DNA from: Allobosea sp. | Lineage (GTDB): Bacteria; Pseudomonadota; Alphaproteobacteria; Rhizobiales; Beijerinckiaceae | Length of the DNA: 64,000 nt | Assembly (NCBI GenBank): GCA_024231975.1 | Contig: JAAEQB010000075.1 | Coordinates: 1-64,000 of the forward strand | Direction: 5' to 3' | Part shown: positions 1-6,995 of the stretch, piece after piece | How positions within the stretch are numbered: position 1 is the first letter of the stretch | Layout of the letters: every line of letters begins with the position of its first letter | Program-made: the position numbers and the translations under genes | Notes under the pieces: model-generated | What the model was told of the DNA's origin: nothing | Seen by the model: only the letters and a program-made list of their open reading frames with translations | Databases searched by the model: none

Positions 1-1133
1 CTCGTTCCGGAGGCGTTGCTGAAATCGCCGAGTGCGGCGGCGTACTGACCAGTGGCCTTTGCCGCGAAACCGCCAGCAAAGCCGCCGTTCTCGGCTACGG
101 CCTGCGCGCCGATCGCCGTGCTTCCATCTCCACTCGCCACGCTGAAGGCTCCCACCGCCGTGCTCTGGCTGCCCGTGGCCTCGCTATCGCGCCCGAAGGC
201 CGCCGCGCTTGAGGCGCTTGCCGTTGCCTGTAGGCCGATCGCGGTGCTGAATTGCCCGGTCGCCTTTGCCGCGAAGCCTCCCGCAAACGATCCGTTCTCG
301 GCTGTTGCCTGCGCGCCGACCGCCGTGCTCCCGTTTCCGCTCGACGAGCTGCGGGCCCCCAGCGCGGTGCTTAGATTGCCGGTGGCTTCGCTTTCGCGCC
401 CGAAGGCTGCGGCGCCGGTGGCGTTCGCCGAGGCCTCAGTGCCGACCGCGGTGCTGCCGACGCCGCTGGCATCGCTCTTGAAGCCGTAGGCCGAGCTGTT
501 CTGCCCGGTCGCGGCGCTTTGCGAGCCATAGGCGGAGCTGCCGGTCGCGCTGGCGCGGGCGACATGACCGGCGGCGGTGGCGTATTCCCCGGTCGCGCCG
601 GCGATGTTGCTGCCGCCGCCGTCGAGATAATTGGTGCCGAGCGAGACGGCGCCGCTGCCCGTCGCCTGCGAGGAACCGCCGAAGGCGGAGCTGAACTGGC
701 CGCTGGCGACGCTGCTCGCACCGACGGCCGTCGCGACGTTCGCACTCGCCACGCTCTCAGCGCCGACGGCGGTGGAATTGTACTGGAACGGCCCGTCCGC
801 CCCTGCTCTGGCCCCGGCGCCGAGCGCCGTCGTGCTGGTGTTCCCGTCGGCGCCGCCGGCCTGGGCGCCATAGCCGACAGCGGTGCTCAAGGCCGCCGTC
901 GCGTTGGTGTCGGCGCCGATCGCGGTCGAATAGACCACGGCAGTCGCATTGGCGTTGTTGCCGCAGGCGGTGTTCTGGGCGGAGCCGCCGTCATTGGCAG
1001 GGGTGACACCGGCTCCGATATTGTCGCAGGCCGCCGCCCAGGCGGAGGTGGAACCCAGCAAGGTGGCGAGCACGATGACGGAACAGCCCGCCAGTCCCCT
1101 CCGGACCCGTCGACGATCGCGCATGCCAGACAT
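1..1133 (-). CDS. YadA-like trimeric autotransporter adhesin, N-terminal part (truncated by window edge)
   Basis: The reverse strand stays open from an ATG at 1133 to the window edge. The start follows a GGAGG four bases upstream; an ATG at 1124 is a possible alternative. The product begins with an Arg-rich signal peptide (hydrophobic core about residues 15-30, likely cleaved near SAWA), then a Cys-containing stretch with two Cys, and then more than 300 residues of Gly/Ser/Ala-rich motifs such as SSAYGSQSAATG and STAVGAQATAENG. These are typical of the left-handed beta-roll head of trimeric autotransporters, which sit on the cell surface and mediate attachment. The stalk and C-terminal YadA anchor must lie beyond base 1. 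A 207-bp imperfect duplication is present near the left end. The family is clear; the ligand is unknown. Confidence 0.85.
   Translation of the reverse strand, partial: MSGMRDRRRVRRGLAGCSVIVLATLLGSTSAWAAACDNIGAGVTPANDGGSAQNTACGNNANATAVVYSTAIGADTNATAALSTAVGYGAQAGGADGNTSTTALGAGARAGADGPFQYNSTAVGAESVASANVATAVGASSVASGQFSSAFGGSSQATGSGAVSLGTNYLDGGGSNIAGATGEYATAAGHVARASATGSSAYGSQSAATGQNSSAYGFKSDASGVGSTAVGTEASANATGAAAFGRESEATGNLSTALGARSSSSGNGSTAVGAQATAENGSFAGGFAAKATGQFSTAIGLQATASASSAAAFGRDSEATGSQSTAVGAFSVASGDGSTAIGAQAVAENGGFAGGFAAKATGQYAAALGDFSNASGT
40..453 (-). repeat. Two tandem copies of a 207-bp (69-residue) repeat in the adhesin head
   Basis: Equivalent blocks recur at exactly 207 bases: GCCTTTGCCGCGAA begins at 55 and again at 262, and TCGCT(A/T)TCGCGCCCGAAGG begins at 181 and again at 388. 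Copies are roughly 40-246 and 247-453 and stay in frame, encoding AAAFGR(D/E)SEATG and AENG(S/G)FAGGFAAKATG twice. This higher-order repeat lies on top of the short head motifs and suggests growth of the adhesin by recombination. Exact boundaries are approximate. Confidence 0.75.
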
Positions 1134-1285
1134 CTCCCCTCCGTAGCAAGCATCGGCCGATTCTCTTGGCGCGGCTTTCGCCCGTCGTCTTGGGGAGGAA
1201 CGCAGTCGGATTTAGCTGCAGCGAACCGCGGACGAGTTCGCGGCAGCGTGGCTGCGCGGTGACAGATTTACGGTTCTGCGCGGGG

Positions 1286-2290
1286 ATGTCAGGAATGACC
1301 TCGGTGGGGATGGCGACAGGGGGCTTCGTGGACAATCTCGCTTTCACGTCGGATGAACTCCCGGCTCATCTCGATCCGAACGCCCGGTTCGCGCGCTGGC
1401 ATGAGATCTTCGAATCCGTGACCTGCTGCTCGGACTATTTCCGTACGGAAGAGCGGCCTTTCCAGGCGCATTTCCAGCTCGCCCGGTTCGGCGACGCCTA
1501 TGTCACGACCTTCGGCGGGACCTTCCGGCGCATCGCGCGCACCGCGAGCGCGATCGCGCGCGGCCCCAACGATGATTTCTGCATCCTCCTGAACCGGGGT
1601 ACGGAGCCGTTCGGCACCGTGCAATTGGGGCAGGATGCCGTGATCCAGCCAGGCGCGGTGCATCTGACCACGAACGGCGAGGCGGCGGAGATCCTGGCCG
1701 GAACGCAGTGCGCGATCAACACCATCACGATCAGCCGGGAGCGGCTGCGCGCCTTCGTGCCGGACGCGGCCGCTTCGCTGGCGCGGCCGCTGGATCCCGG
1801 GCAGCCGGCCGTGCGCCACCTGGCGCGCTATGTCGAGGGCATCCTGGAACTCGGCGCCACGGACAGCGAACCGCTCCAGCGGCATGTCAACACCACCTTG
1901 CTCGATCTCGTCGCGCTCGCGCTCGGGACTGGCCGCGACACGGCCGCGATCGCGCGCAGCCGCGGCTTGCGAGCCGCGCGCCTGCAGGCGATCCTGGCGG
2001 GAATCCAGGCTGGCTTCGCCGATCCCGCCTTTTCGCCGCATGCCCTGGCGCTGAAGCTCGATTTGTCGGCGCGCTATATCCAGGACATCCTGCACGAGGC
2101 AGGGATGAGCTTCACCGAACGCGTGCTGGAGTTGCGCCTGCAGATGGCGCGGCGCCTACTGGCATCGGGCTCCGGGGAGCGGCTGCGCGTCAGCGAGATC
2201 GCGCTCTCCTGCGGCTTCAACGACGTCTCCTATTTCAACCAGGCGTTCCGGCGGCGGTTCGGGGGACCGCCGACACAGTTCCGAGGCTAG
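1286..2290 (+). CDS. AraC-family transcriptional regulator
   Basis: A 334-residue protein with an N-terminal ligand-sensing region of the AraC_binding_2 type and a C-terminal AraC double helix-turn-helix. The first HTH is around LALKLDLSARYIQDILHEAG and the second around VSEIALSCGFNDVSYFNQAF, followed by FRRRFGGPPTQFR, the usual family ending. The reading frame is open upstream to 1166, but the upstream residues look like shadow sequence, so I start at the ATG at 1286; ATGs at 1295 and 1310 are alternatives. It is divergent from the adhesin gene and could control it, but no operator is evident. It overlaps the end of the convergent Rrf2 gene by four bases. The ligand is unknown. Confidence 0.85.
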   Translation: MSGMTSVGMATGGFVDNLAFTSDELPAHLDPNARFARWHEIFESVTCCSDYFRTEERPFQAHFQLARFGDAYVTTFGGTFRRIARTASAIARGPNDDFCILLNRGTEPFGTVQLGQDAVIQPGAVHLTTNGEAAEILAGTQCAINTITISRERLRAFVPDAAASLARPLDPGQPAVRHLARYVEGILELGATDSEPLQRHVNTTLLDLVALALGTGRDTAAIARSRGLRAARLQAILAGIQAGFADPAFSPHALALKLDLSARYIQDILHEAGMSFTERVLELRLQMARRLLASGSGERLRVSEIALSCGFNDVSYFNQAFRRRFGGPPTQFRG

Positions 2291-2736
2291 ATCGCGAAGT
2301 CGATCTCGGGTTTGTACGCAGCAGCCCGTGCAGTCAGGTCCGCGATGGTCGTCTCGTCGACCACGGCTGCCATCGCATCGCGCACCTCGCGCATGACGGA
2401 GCGGACGATGCAGGCCTCGATGTCGTCGCAGTCCTGACATGGCCTGAAGGCCGAATGACTGGCGCAGTCGATCGGTGCGATCGGCCCTTCCAGCGCCCGG
2501 ATCACCGCGCCGAGCGTGATGCTCCCGGCCGGTTGTGCCAGCGCATAGCCGCCGCCCGGACCCTTCTTGCTGCGCAGCAGGCCGGCCTTGCGCAGGTCCA
2601 GCAGGATCGCGTCGAGGAACTTCTTCGGAATAGTGTTGCGCTGGGCTATCTCGGCGATCTGAGCGGTCTCGCCGATCCTCAGCCCGGCGAGGTGGACCAT
2701 TGCCTTGATGCCGTATTTGCCCTTGCTGGTCAGCAC
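2287..2736 (-). CDS. Rrf2-family transcriptional regulator
   Basis: 149 residues with an N-terminal winged helix (MLTSKGKYGIKAMVHLA, QIAEIAQRNTIPKKFLDAIL, then GGYALAQPAGSITLGAVI), the standard Rrf2 layout. A C-terminal cluster of four Cys (DCASHSAFRPCQDC and EAC) is compatible with an Fe-S cluster or thiol switch as in IscR, NsrR or CymR, though the spacing is not that of IscR. It lies 86 bases downstream of the cupin and RuBisCO-like genes on the same strand and probably regulates them. A sulfur- or redox-related signal would fit those neighbours, but that is inference. Confidence 0.88.
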   Translation of the reverse strand: MLTSKGKYGIKAMVHLAGLRIGETAQIAEIAQRNTIPKKFLDAILLDLRKAGLLRSKKGPGGGYALAQPAGSITLGAVIRALEGPIAPIDCASHSAFRPCQDCDDIEACIVRSVMREVRDAMAAVVDETTIADLTARAAAYKPEIDFAI

Positions 2737-2822
2737 TGCCGGCCTCTTCCCTGGAAGCCCACCATATCGATCGGTTTTGCGGTGCCTGCAAGGCGAGGCT
2801 GTGACCGTGCCGCCGGGTGCGT

Positions 2823-3290
2823 TCAGTTGTCGAGGAAGGCGGCGATCTCCGGCGAGGCGCGCAAGGTCGCGAGTTCCTCCGGTGTCGGCAGCACTGGGCG
2901 GTCACGCGTCGCGTCGACCAGGCAGAGGAAGCCGAGCGGCTCATCAGGTCCAGCCCGGAACTGGTGCCAGGTCCAGCCAGGGATGGTGACGAGGTCGAGC
3001 GGGCCGATCTCGCTCACCTGCGAGCCGACGAGGCAGCGGCCATGGCCACGGACGATCATGACGCCATGGACATGGCCATGGCGCTCCAGCGCGGTGTGGC
3101 CGCCGGCTCCGACCTCGAAATAGCGCAATTCACCGGCGAGGTCCGGCCGCGAGAACAGAAGCTGGCGCGAGACGTCGCGGAACGGTGCATCACCGTCTTG
3201 CTTGTAGGCGAGCCGCTCGACGCCCTGCCAGGCGAAGCCGCCTTCAAGCCGGCGCAGGTTCTGGGCATCGTCCTTGCTGCTGTCAGGCAT
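2823..3290 (-). CDS. Small cupin protein, partner of the RuBisCO-like protein
   Basis: A 155-residue single-domain cupin. Motif 1 is seen as ERHGHVHGVMIVRGHG (His71, His73, His75) and motif 2 as IPGWTWHQF (His109), so a metal site is plausible, although the usual Glu of motif 1 is not obvious. The gene overlaps the end of the RuBisCO-like gene by eight bases, implying translational coupling. In Rhodospirillum rubrum a cupin next to a RuBisCO-like protein releases methanethiol from 1-methylthioxylulose 5-phosphate to give deoxyxylulose 5-phosphate. That role is the leading hypothesis here by gene context; sequence alone does not prove it. Confidence 0.75.
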   Translation of the reverse strand: MPDSSKDDAQNLRRLEGGFAWQGVERLAYKQDGDAPFRDVSRQLLFSRPDLAGELRYFEVGAGGHTALERHGHVHGVMIVRGHGRCLVGSQVSEIGPLDLVTIPGWTWHQFRAGPDEPLGFLCLVDATRDRPVLPTPEELATLRASPEIAAFLDN

Positions 3291-4407
3291 GGGTTTCCGC
3301 CGGGGCTTGCGCTTGCGAGTGACGATGGACCGTGGCGACGAACGCGGCCGTGGCCTCGCTCAGCCTGTCGCCCTCGGCGAGCAGGTTGCCGCCGATCAGC
3401 AGCATGACGTCGCGGCCGTAGAAGTCGAGCATCTCCGGCACGCGCGCCACGCTCATGCCGCCGGCCGGCACGGGGGCGATCGCTGCGAGCCCCGGTTCAG
3501 GCGCGAGCGCAGCCTGAGCGATTCGCTCGCAGGTCTGCGCCGAATAGCCGAAGCGGCCGCCATGGTTGGGGAAGATCACCGCATCGACGCCGGCGAGCCG
3601 CCAGAGCGTGGTCAGGCAGGCCGGGTCGATCCGCGCCGCGCCGGCCAGGCTCGGATGCGCGAGGAAGGCGACATCGGGGTAATCCCGCCTGATCTGCTGG
3701 ACATTGGCGAGGCCGAGGATCGCCGGCGCGACCATTGCTGTGTCGAGCCCTTCCTCGCAGATGATGTGCAGTTGCTCACGCACGGCGTCGAGGCTGCCCG
3801 AAAGGCTCGGCACATAGCGGGTCGCATGGCCGGTCCGGGCGACGGCGCGGCGCATCGCGGCCGCGCAGGCCGAGACACGCTGCGGGAAGGGGCTGTAGGC
3901 TTGCGTCGCCAGCCCGTGATCGTCCTTGACGTAATCGATGCTGCCGAGCGCGAAGGCTTCCGCCAGGCGCGCGAGCTCCTTCGCCGGTAGCCCCTGCGGC
4001 TTCAGGGCCGAGCAGGTCAGGGCGCGCGCTTTGGCGCCAACCCGCTCTCGCAGCCCGTCGAGGCCGATCTGCGAACCGCCCCTCAGCGCGGCGCGCAGCT
4101 CGGGCGGCACGGCGATCTCAGCAAGGGTCAGGTCGTCATGGAGCGAGGAGTTGCCGAACAGCATGTTGAGGAGTTGGCCGGCATCGCCGCCCACCGTCGC
4201 AGCCGAAAGCCGGATGCGGATCGCCTGCAAGCCGTCGCTCCTCGGCTCGACCGCGACGACGCGACCGAGGATCTCGCCGAGGACGAAGGGATCGTCGACG
4301 GCATCGGGCGGCATCTCGATGCTCTGCTCGACGGCGATCGCGCGCGCCCGCGCTTCGGCGTCTGCGGCCGCGCCGCGCAGATGATAGGTGACCTCGATCC
4401 AGCTCAT
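3283..4407 (-). CDS. RuBisCO-like protein (form IV)
   Basis: A 374-residue protein with the RuBisCO large-subunit fold signatures: SALKP (Lys136, equivalent to Lys175), IDYVKDDHGL (Lys161, Asp163, with His164 where true RuBisCO has Glu204), AHPS (His251), FPNHGGRF, GGM and a phosphate-loop-like IGGN. The loop 6 Lys334 region is missing, so it is not a CO2-fixing enzyme. KDDH plus FPNHGGRF resembles the DeepYkr type that isomerises 5-methylthioribulose 1-phosphate in the MTA-isoprenoid shunt; the apionate-pathway transcarboxylase type is an alternative. I start at 4407 (MSWIEVTY) because the family begins there; an in-frame ATG exists at 4428. It is the first gene of the set followed by the cupin and Rrf2 genes. 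Confidence 0.85.
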   Translation of the reverse strand: MSWIEVTYHLRGAAADAEARARAIAVEQSIEMPPDAVDDPFVLGEILGRVVAVEPRSDGLQAIRIRLSAATVGGDAGQLLNMLFGNSSLHDDLTLAEIAVPPELRAALRGGSQIGLDGLRERVGAKARALTCSALKPQGLPAKELARLAEAFALGSIDYVKDDHGLATQAYSPFPQRVSACAAAMRRAVARTGHATRYVPSLSGSLDAVREQLHIICEEGLDTAMVAPAILGLANVQQIRRDYPDVAFLAHPSLAGAARIDPACLTTLWRLAGVDAVIFPNHGGRFGYSAQTCERIAQAALAPEPGLAAIAPVPAGGMSVARVPEMLDFYGRDVMLLIGGNLLAEGDRLSEATAAFVATVHRHSQAQAPAETHA

Positions 4408-4578
4408 CGTCGATCCCGCGGAGGCCATGTCCGGCCATTCCGTTTAGGCAGCATCGTAGCGCCGATGTTGTCCAGACATCCCGGCGCAGCGCCTCTTGAC
4501 AATGCTGCGGCGATCGAGCCGCGATACCGGACCGGCACGCGCGAAGCTTGAAGCCCGATCCTGCGGGCGTCAACGGGA

Positions 4579-4598
4579 ATGTTCTTTCTGAAGAACAT
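4579..4598. promoter_or_regulatory. 20-bp perfect inverted repeat upstream of the RuBisCO-like gene
   Basis: ATGTTCTT-TCTG-AAGAACAT has perfect 8-base arms around a 4-base centre and contains the core GTTCTTTCTGAAGAAC (4581-4596). A second site of the same GTTC-N8-GAAC form lies 136 bases away. It is probably an operator, perhaps for the linked Rrf2 protein. Confidence 0.5.
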
Positions 4599-4716
4599 CC
4601 TTCGAGAGATGCTTCTTGCCGACCGTGCCTGCCCGTGGGATCGAGCAGTTTCGGCGCCGCAGCGATCGGAGGCGGCGGCCATTCGCGAATTGGCGTCGGG
4701 CATTCTCGGAGACATT

Positions 4717-4732
4717 GTTCTCTTTACGGAAC
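4717..4732. promoter_or_regulatory. Second GTTC-N8-GAAC inverted repeat
   Basis: GTTCTCTTTACGGAAC matches the length and outer arms of the palindrome at 4581-4596. It is less symmetric internally. It is read as a possible second operator or cooperative site. Confidence 0.35.
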
Positions 4733-4785
4733 GGGTGCTCGACTGGAGCTCGTGCCGCCCCATCGGTAGTCCTGACAATCTACGA

Positions 4786-6189
4786 TCAGCGTGCGCCGTG
4801 GATGATGTTCAGTACCGCCAGAGCAGTGACGACGATGAAGGCGACGCCCAGCATCGCCAGCTGGATCCAGCGGCGGTGCTCGGCCGCGCCGGCGGGCGAG
4901 AGCTGCACGGCCATCTCGATCTTCCCTGGCGAGGCCATCAACAGGAAGGCCGCCGCGACATTGTGGATCGCCATGAACCAGAGCACGTCGACGCCGAGCG
5001 AGCGGGCGATCTCGGCCTGGGTGGTCGCGAACATCGCATTCGCGCCGGCGTTGGAGCCGGTGACGAAGCCGCCGACCGCGCCGACGAACGGGGCGGCGGC
5101 GAGGTAGGCCGTGCCGGCTCCCGCCAGGGTCCGGGCGAGGTGCGCCGCCATGCCCGACACCGCCATCAGGATGCCGAGCAGGATGAACAGGCCGGTGACC
5201 GGCGCAACCTCGCGCCATGACGCCCAGGCCTTGCGCAGCGACTGGGGTTCCAGCCGTCCACGAGCGAACCAGGCCGCGGCGATGAACAGCCAGAGCGCGG
5301 GCGAGCCGAGATAGCGCCAGTTTTCCGACAGGCCGCTCGTTCGCACGGCCGAGCCGGCGGCCAGCACGCCGCCGAGCAGGATGGCGTAGCTCCACAGCGC
5401 CCGGTTCCCGACGGCTTCGAGCTGCATGGTGCCGCCGCGCCGATGTCCGGTGAGGACGTGCAGGACGATCATGACGAGCGCACCGATGGCGCCGGCGGGC
5501 GCCGTCCCGAACAGGATATTGGCCACTGCGATCGCGATCGTCAGTGCTATGCCGGACAGTACTCCCTGCAGAATTGCCTTGCCCTGCTCGTGGGGCGAGG
5601 CCGCGAGCCAGGCGGCAATGATTCCGGTCACGACGAAGGGGATGATGCTGATCGCGGCGGATGCGACGCCCAGATCACGAAAGGAGAGGCCGGACATGGT
5701 CGCTGCGATCAGCGTTCCCGGCCCCATCGAGCCCCATGGCACCGCGCAGAGGCCGAGCAGGCCGATCACCGCGACCTTGCGGGCCGGCAGGCCGAAATGG
5801 GCCAGCAAGGGGATGCCGATGGTGACGCCGATGCCGAAGCCGGTCAGCGATTCCGCGAATGGCGTGACGCCGTGCACGACCAGCAGGATGGCACCGACGC
5901 CCTTGCCGGCGCGTCCGCGGATCCAACTCGCCAGCGCGGCCTGTCCGCCCGCCTGCCGCAGCACCTCCGACAGCAGCAGCCCGCCTGCGACGATCAGCAG
6001 GACTTCCACCAGGATAGGGGTCCAGCGCAAGGTGGCAGGCAGGACGCTGTCCGGCGGGAGCGGGAAGGCCAGCAGGATGGCGAGCGCGGCCGTGCCGACG
6101 CCCAGAAGGGCGGCGTGGAGCGAGCGCGCTCCGAAGGCGAGGGCGAGAATGGTGGACAGCGCCGGCAGCGCGCTGAGGACGGTGGACAT
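4786..6189 (-). CDS. LctP-family permease (lactate/glycolate permease-like)
   Basis: A 467-residue, highly hydrophobic protein with about 12 membrane segments. Landmarks of the lactate permease family are VVHGVTPFAESLTGFGIGVT, the Gly-rich WGSMGPGT and FVTGSNAGANAMF near the C-terminus. Such carriers import L-lactate, D-lactate or glycolate with protons across the inner membrane; E. coli LldP is longer, so this is a compact member and the substrate is uncertain. It is divergent from an XRE-cupin regulator gene, with a 71-base AT-rich gap holding a palindrome, so that regulator probably controls it. No lactate dehydrogenase gene is adjacent. Confidence 0.82.
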   Translation of the reverse strand: MSTVLSALPALSTILALAFGARSLHAALLGVGTAALAILLAFPLPPDSVLPATLRWTPILVEVLLIVAGGLLLSEVLRQAGGQAALASWIRGRAGKGVGAILLVVHGVTPFAESLTGFGIGVTIGIPLLAHFGLPARKVAVIGLLGLCAVPWGSMGPGTLIAATMSGLSFRDLGVASAAISIIPFVVTGIIAAWLAASPHEQGKAILQGVLSGIALTIAIAVANILFGTAPAGAIGALVMIVLHVLTGHRRGGTMQLEAVGNRALWSYAILLGGVLAAGSAVRTSGLSENWRYLGSPALWLFIAAAWFARGRLEPQSLRKAWASWREVAPVTGLFILLGILMAVSGMAAHLARTLAGAGTAYLAAAPFVGAVGGFVTGSNAGANAMFATTQAEIARSLGVDVLWFMAIHNVAAAFLLMASPGKIEMAVQLSPAGAAEHRRWIQLAMLGVAFIVVTALAVLNIIHGAR

Positions 6190-6223
6190 GCGATGCCCTT
6201 GATTTGCAGATCAGAAATTATTT

Positions 6224-6237
6224 TTGCTAATATGCAA
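6224..6237. promoter_or_regulatory. Palindrome between the permease and XRE-cupin genes
   Basis: TTGC-TAATAT-GCAA lies in the AT-rich divergent promoter region (6190-6260). A related half-site TTTGCA occurs at 6203-6208. It is a candidate operator for the XRE-cupin regulator acting on itself and on the permease gene; this is inference from position and symmetry. Confidence 0.45.
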
Positions 6238-6260
6238 TTTGTCAAGCGCAGGGGTGCCGC

Positions 6261-6815
6261 GTGGAGGTAGAGTCGCAGGACCAGGACGTCCGGTTCGGGA
6301 ACGCGGTGCGCACGCGTCGCACGCAGCTCGGCGTGACGCTCGACCAGCTCGCCGGGACGAGCGGCGTTTCTGCAGCTGCGTTGTCGCGGGTCGAGCGTGG
6401 GTTGCTCAGCCCGACGCTGCGGAACGCGATCGCCATTGCACGCGGTCTCGGCCTGGAGCTCTCCGAGCTTGTGGAGCGCGACAATGCCAAGATCACCCGC
6501 GACGGCGAGAATCTGCGCTTCTTCGACGATGTGACGGGAATCGAGCGGCTGACACTGGCGCGCCCGACGCCGGATTTGGAGCTCTTGTCCTATAGCGTCC
6601 CGCCGGGAGCGACATCGAACCGCTTCGCGCCGCACAAGCCTGGAACCCGCGAGATCTTCCACATTCTCGCCGGCCGTCTCGAGATCCACGCCGGGCAGGA
6701 GACGATCACGCTGGACGCCGGCGACACCGCGACGGTGCTGGTCGATACCGAGCACTGGTTCAGGAATGCCGGCGACCAGCCGGTGCGCATCATCCTGACG
6801 ATCCTCGGCGCCTGA
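6261..6815 (+). CDS. XRE-family regulator with C-terminal cupin domain
   Basis: 184 residues. The N-terminal XRE helix-turn-helix is around residues 10-65 (RTRRTQLGVTLDQLAGTSG, then SRVERGLLSPTLRNAIAIA). The C-terminal cupin is around residues 105-180 (REIFHILAGRLEIHAG, DAGDTATVLVDTEHWFRNAG). This is the PuuR/SutR-type layout in which the cupin binds a small effector. Translation starts at a GTG at 6261 preceded by AGGGGTG. The gene is divergent from the LctP-type permease gene, whose substrate or a derivative is the most likely effector. Confidence 0.85.
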   Translation: MEVESQDQDVRFGNAVRTRRTQLGVTLDQLAGTSGVSAAALSRVERGLLSPTLRNAIAIARGLGLELSELVERDNAKITRDGENLRFFDDVTGIERLTLARPTPDLELLSYSVPPGATSNRFAPHKPGTREIFHILAGRLEIHAGQETITLDAGDTATVLVDTEHWFRNAGDQPVRIILTILGA

Positions 6816-6920
6816 AACCAAGGTCCGGCGAGGCAGCGCCTGATTGTGCCCGCGCCCCGCCGAACGCGCTCGCCCTCCTGTCTGCCGGAGATACGTCCTG
6901 GCCGCTTGCTTGATTTTTCT

Positions 6921-6934
6921 TACAATCGATTGCA
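6921..6934. promoter_or_regulatory. LacI-type operator A
   Basis: TACAATCGATTGCA, with a perfect 10-base palindrome CAATCGATTG at its centre and the central CG typical of LacI-family operators. It lies 61 bases upstream of the binding-protein start at 6996. It matches three other sites in this island (9073-9086, 9181-9194, 11034-11047). Confidence 0.75.
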
Positions 6935-6995
6935 GAAAGAACTCCACGCTCGGCTTTCGAGCGCGTGGCCGCTGGCGGCCCAAAGGCGGGAGATC

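Larger units (their letters stand above)
4408..4785. other. Intergenic region upstream of the RuBisCO-like gene
   Basis: About 380 bases between two minus-strand genes. I see no convincing gene. It holds two 16-bp inverted repeats of the form GTTC-N8-GAAC (4581-4596 and 4717-4732, annotated separately). It is the likely promoter region of the RuBisCO-like/cupin operon, but I cannot assign -35/-10 boxes with confidence. Confidence 0.6.

Noticed and set aside
52..1262. Long plus-strand open frames across the first kilobase
   Set aside because: They are antisense shadows of the minus-strand adhesin, whose repeated Ser-Thr-Ala-x-Gly pattern explains the composition.
3283..4407. True CO2-fixing RuBisCO
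   Set aside because: The loop 6 Lys and the Glu of KDDE are missing, no small subunit or phosphoribulokinase is near.
4579..4732. LexA boxes
   Set aside because: The alphaproteobacterial SOS box is a direct repeat GTTC-N7-GTTC; these are inverted repeats with an 8-base centre and no SOS gene nearby.
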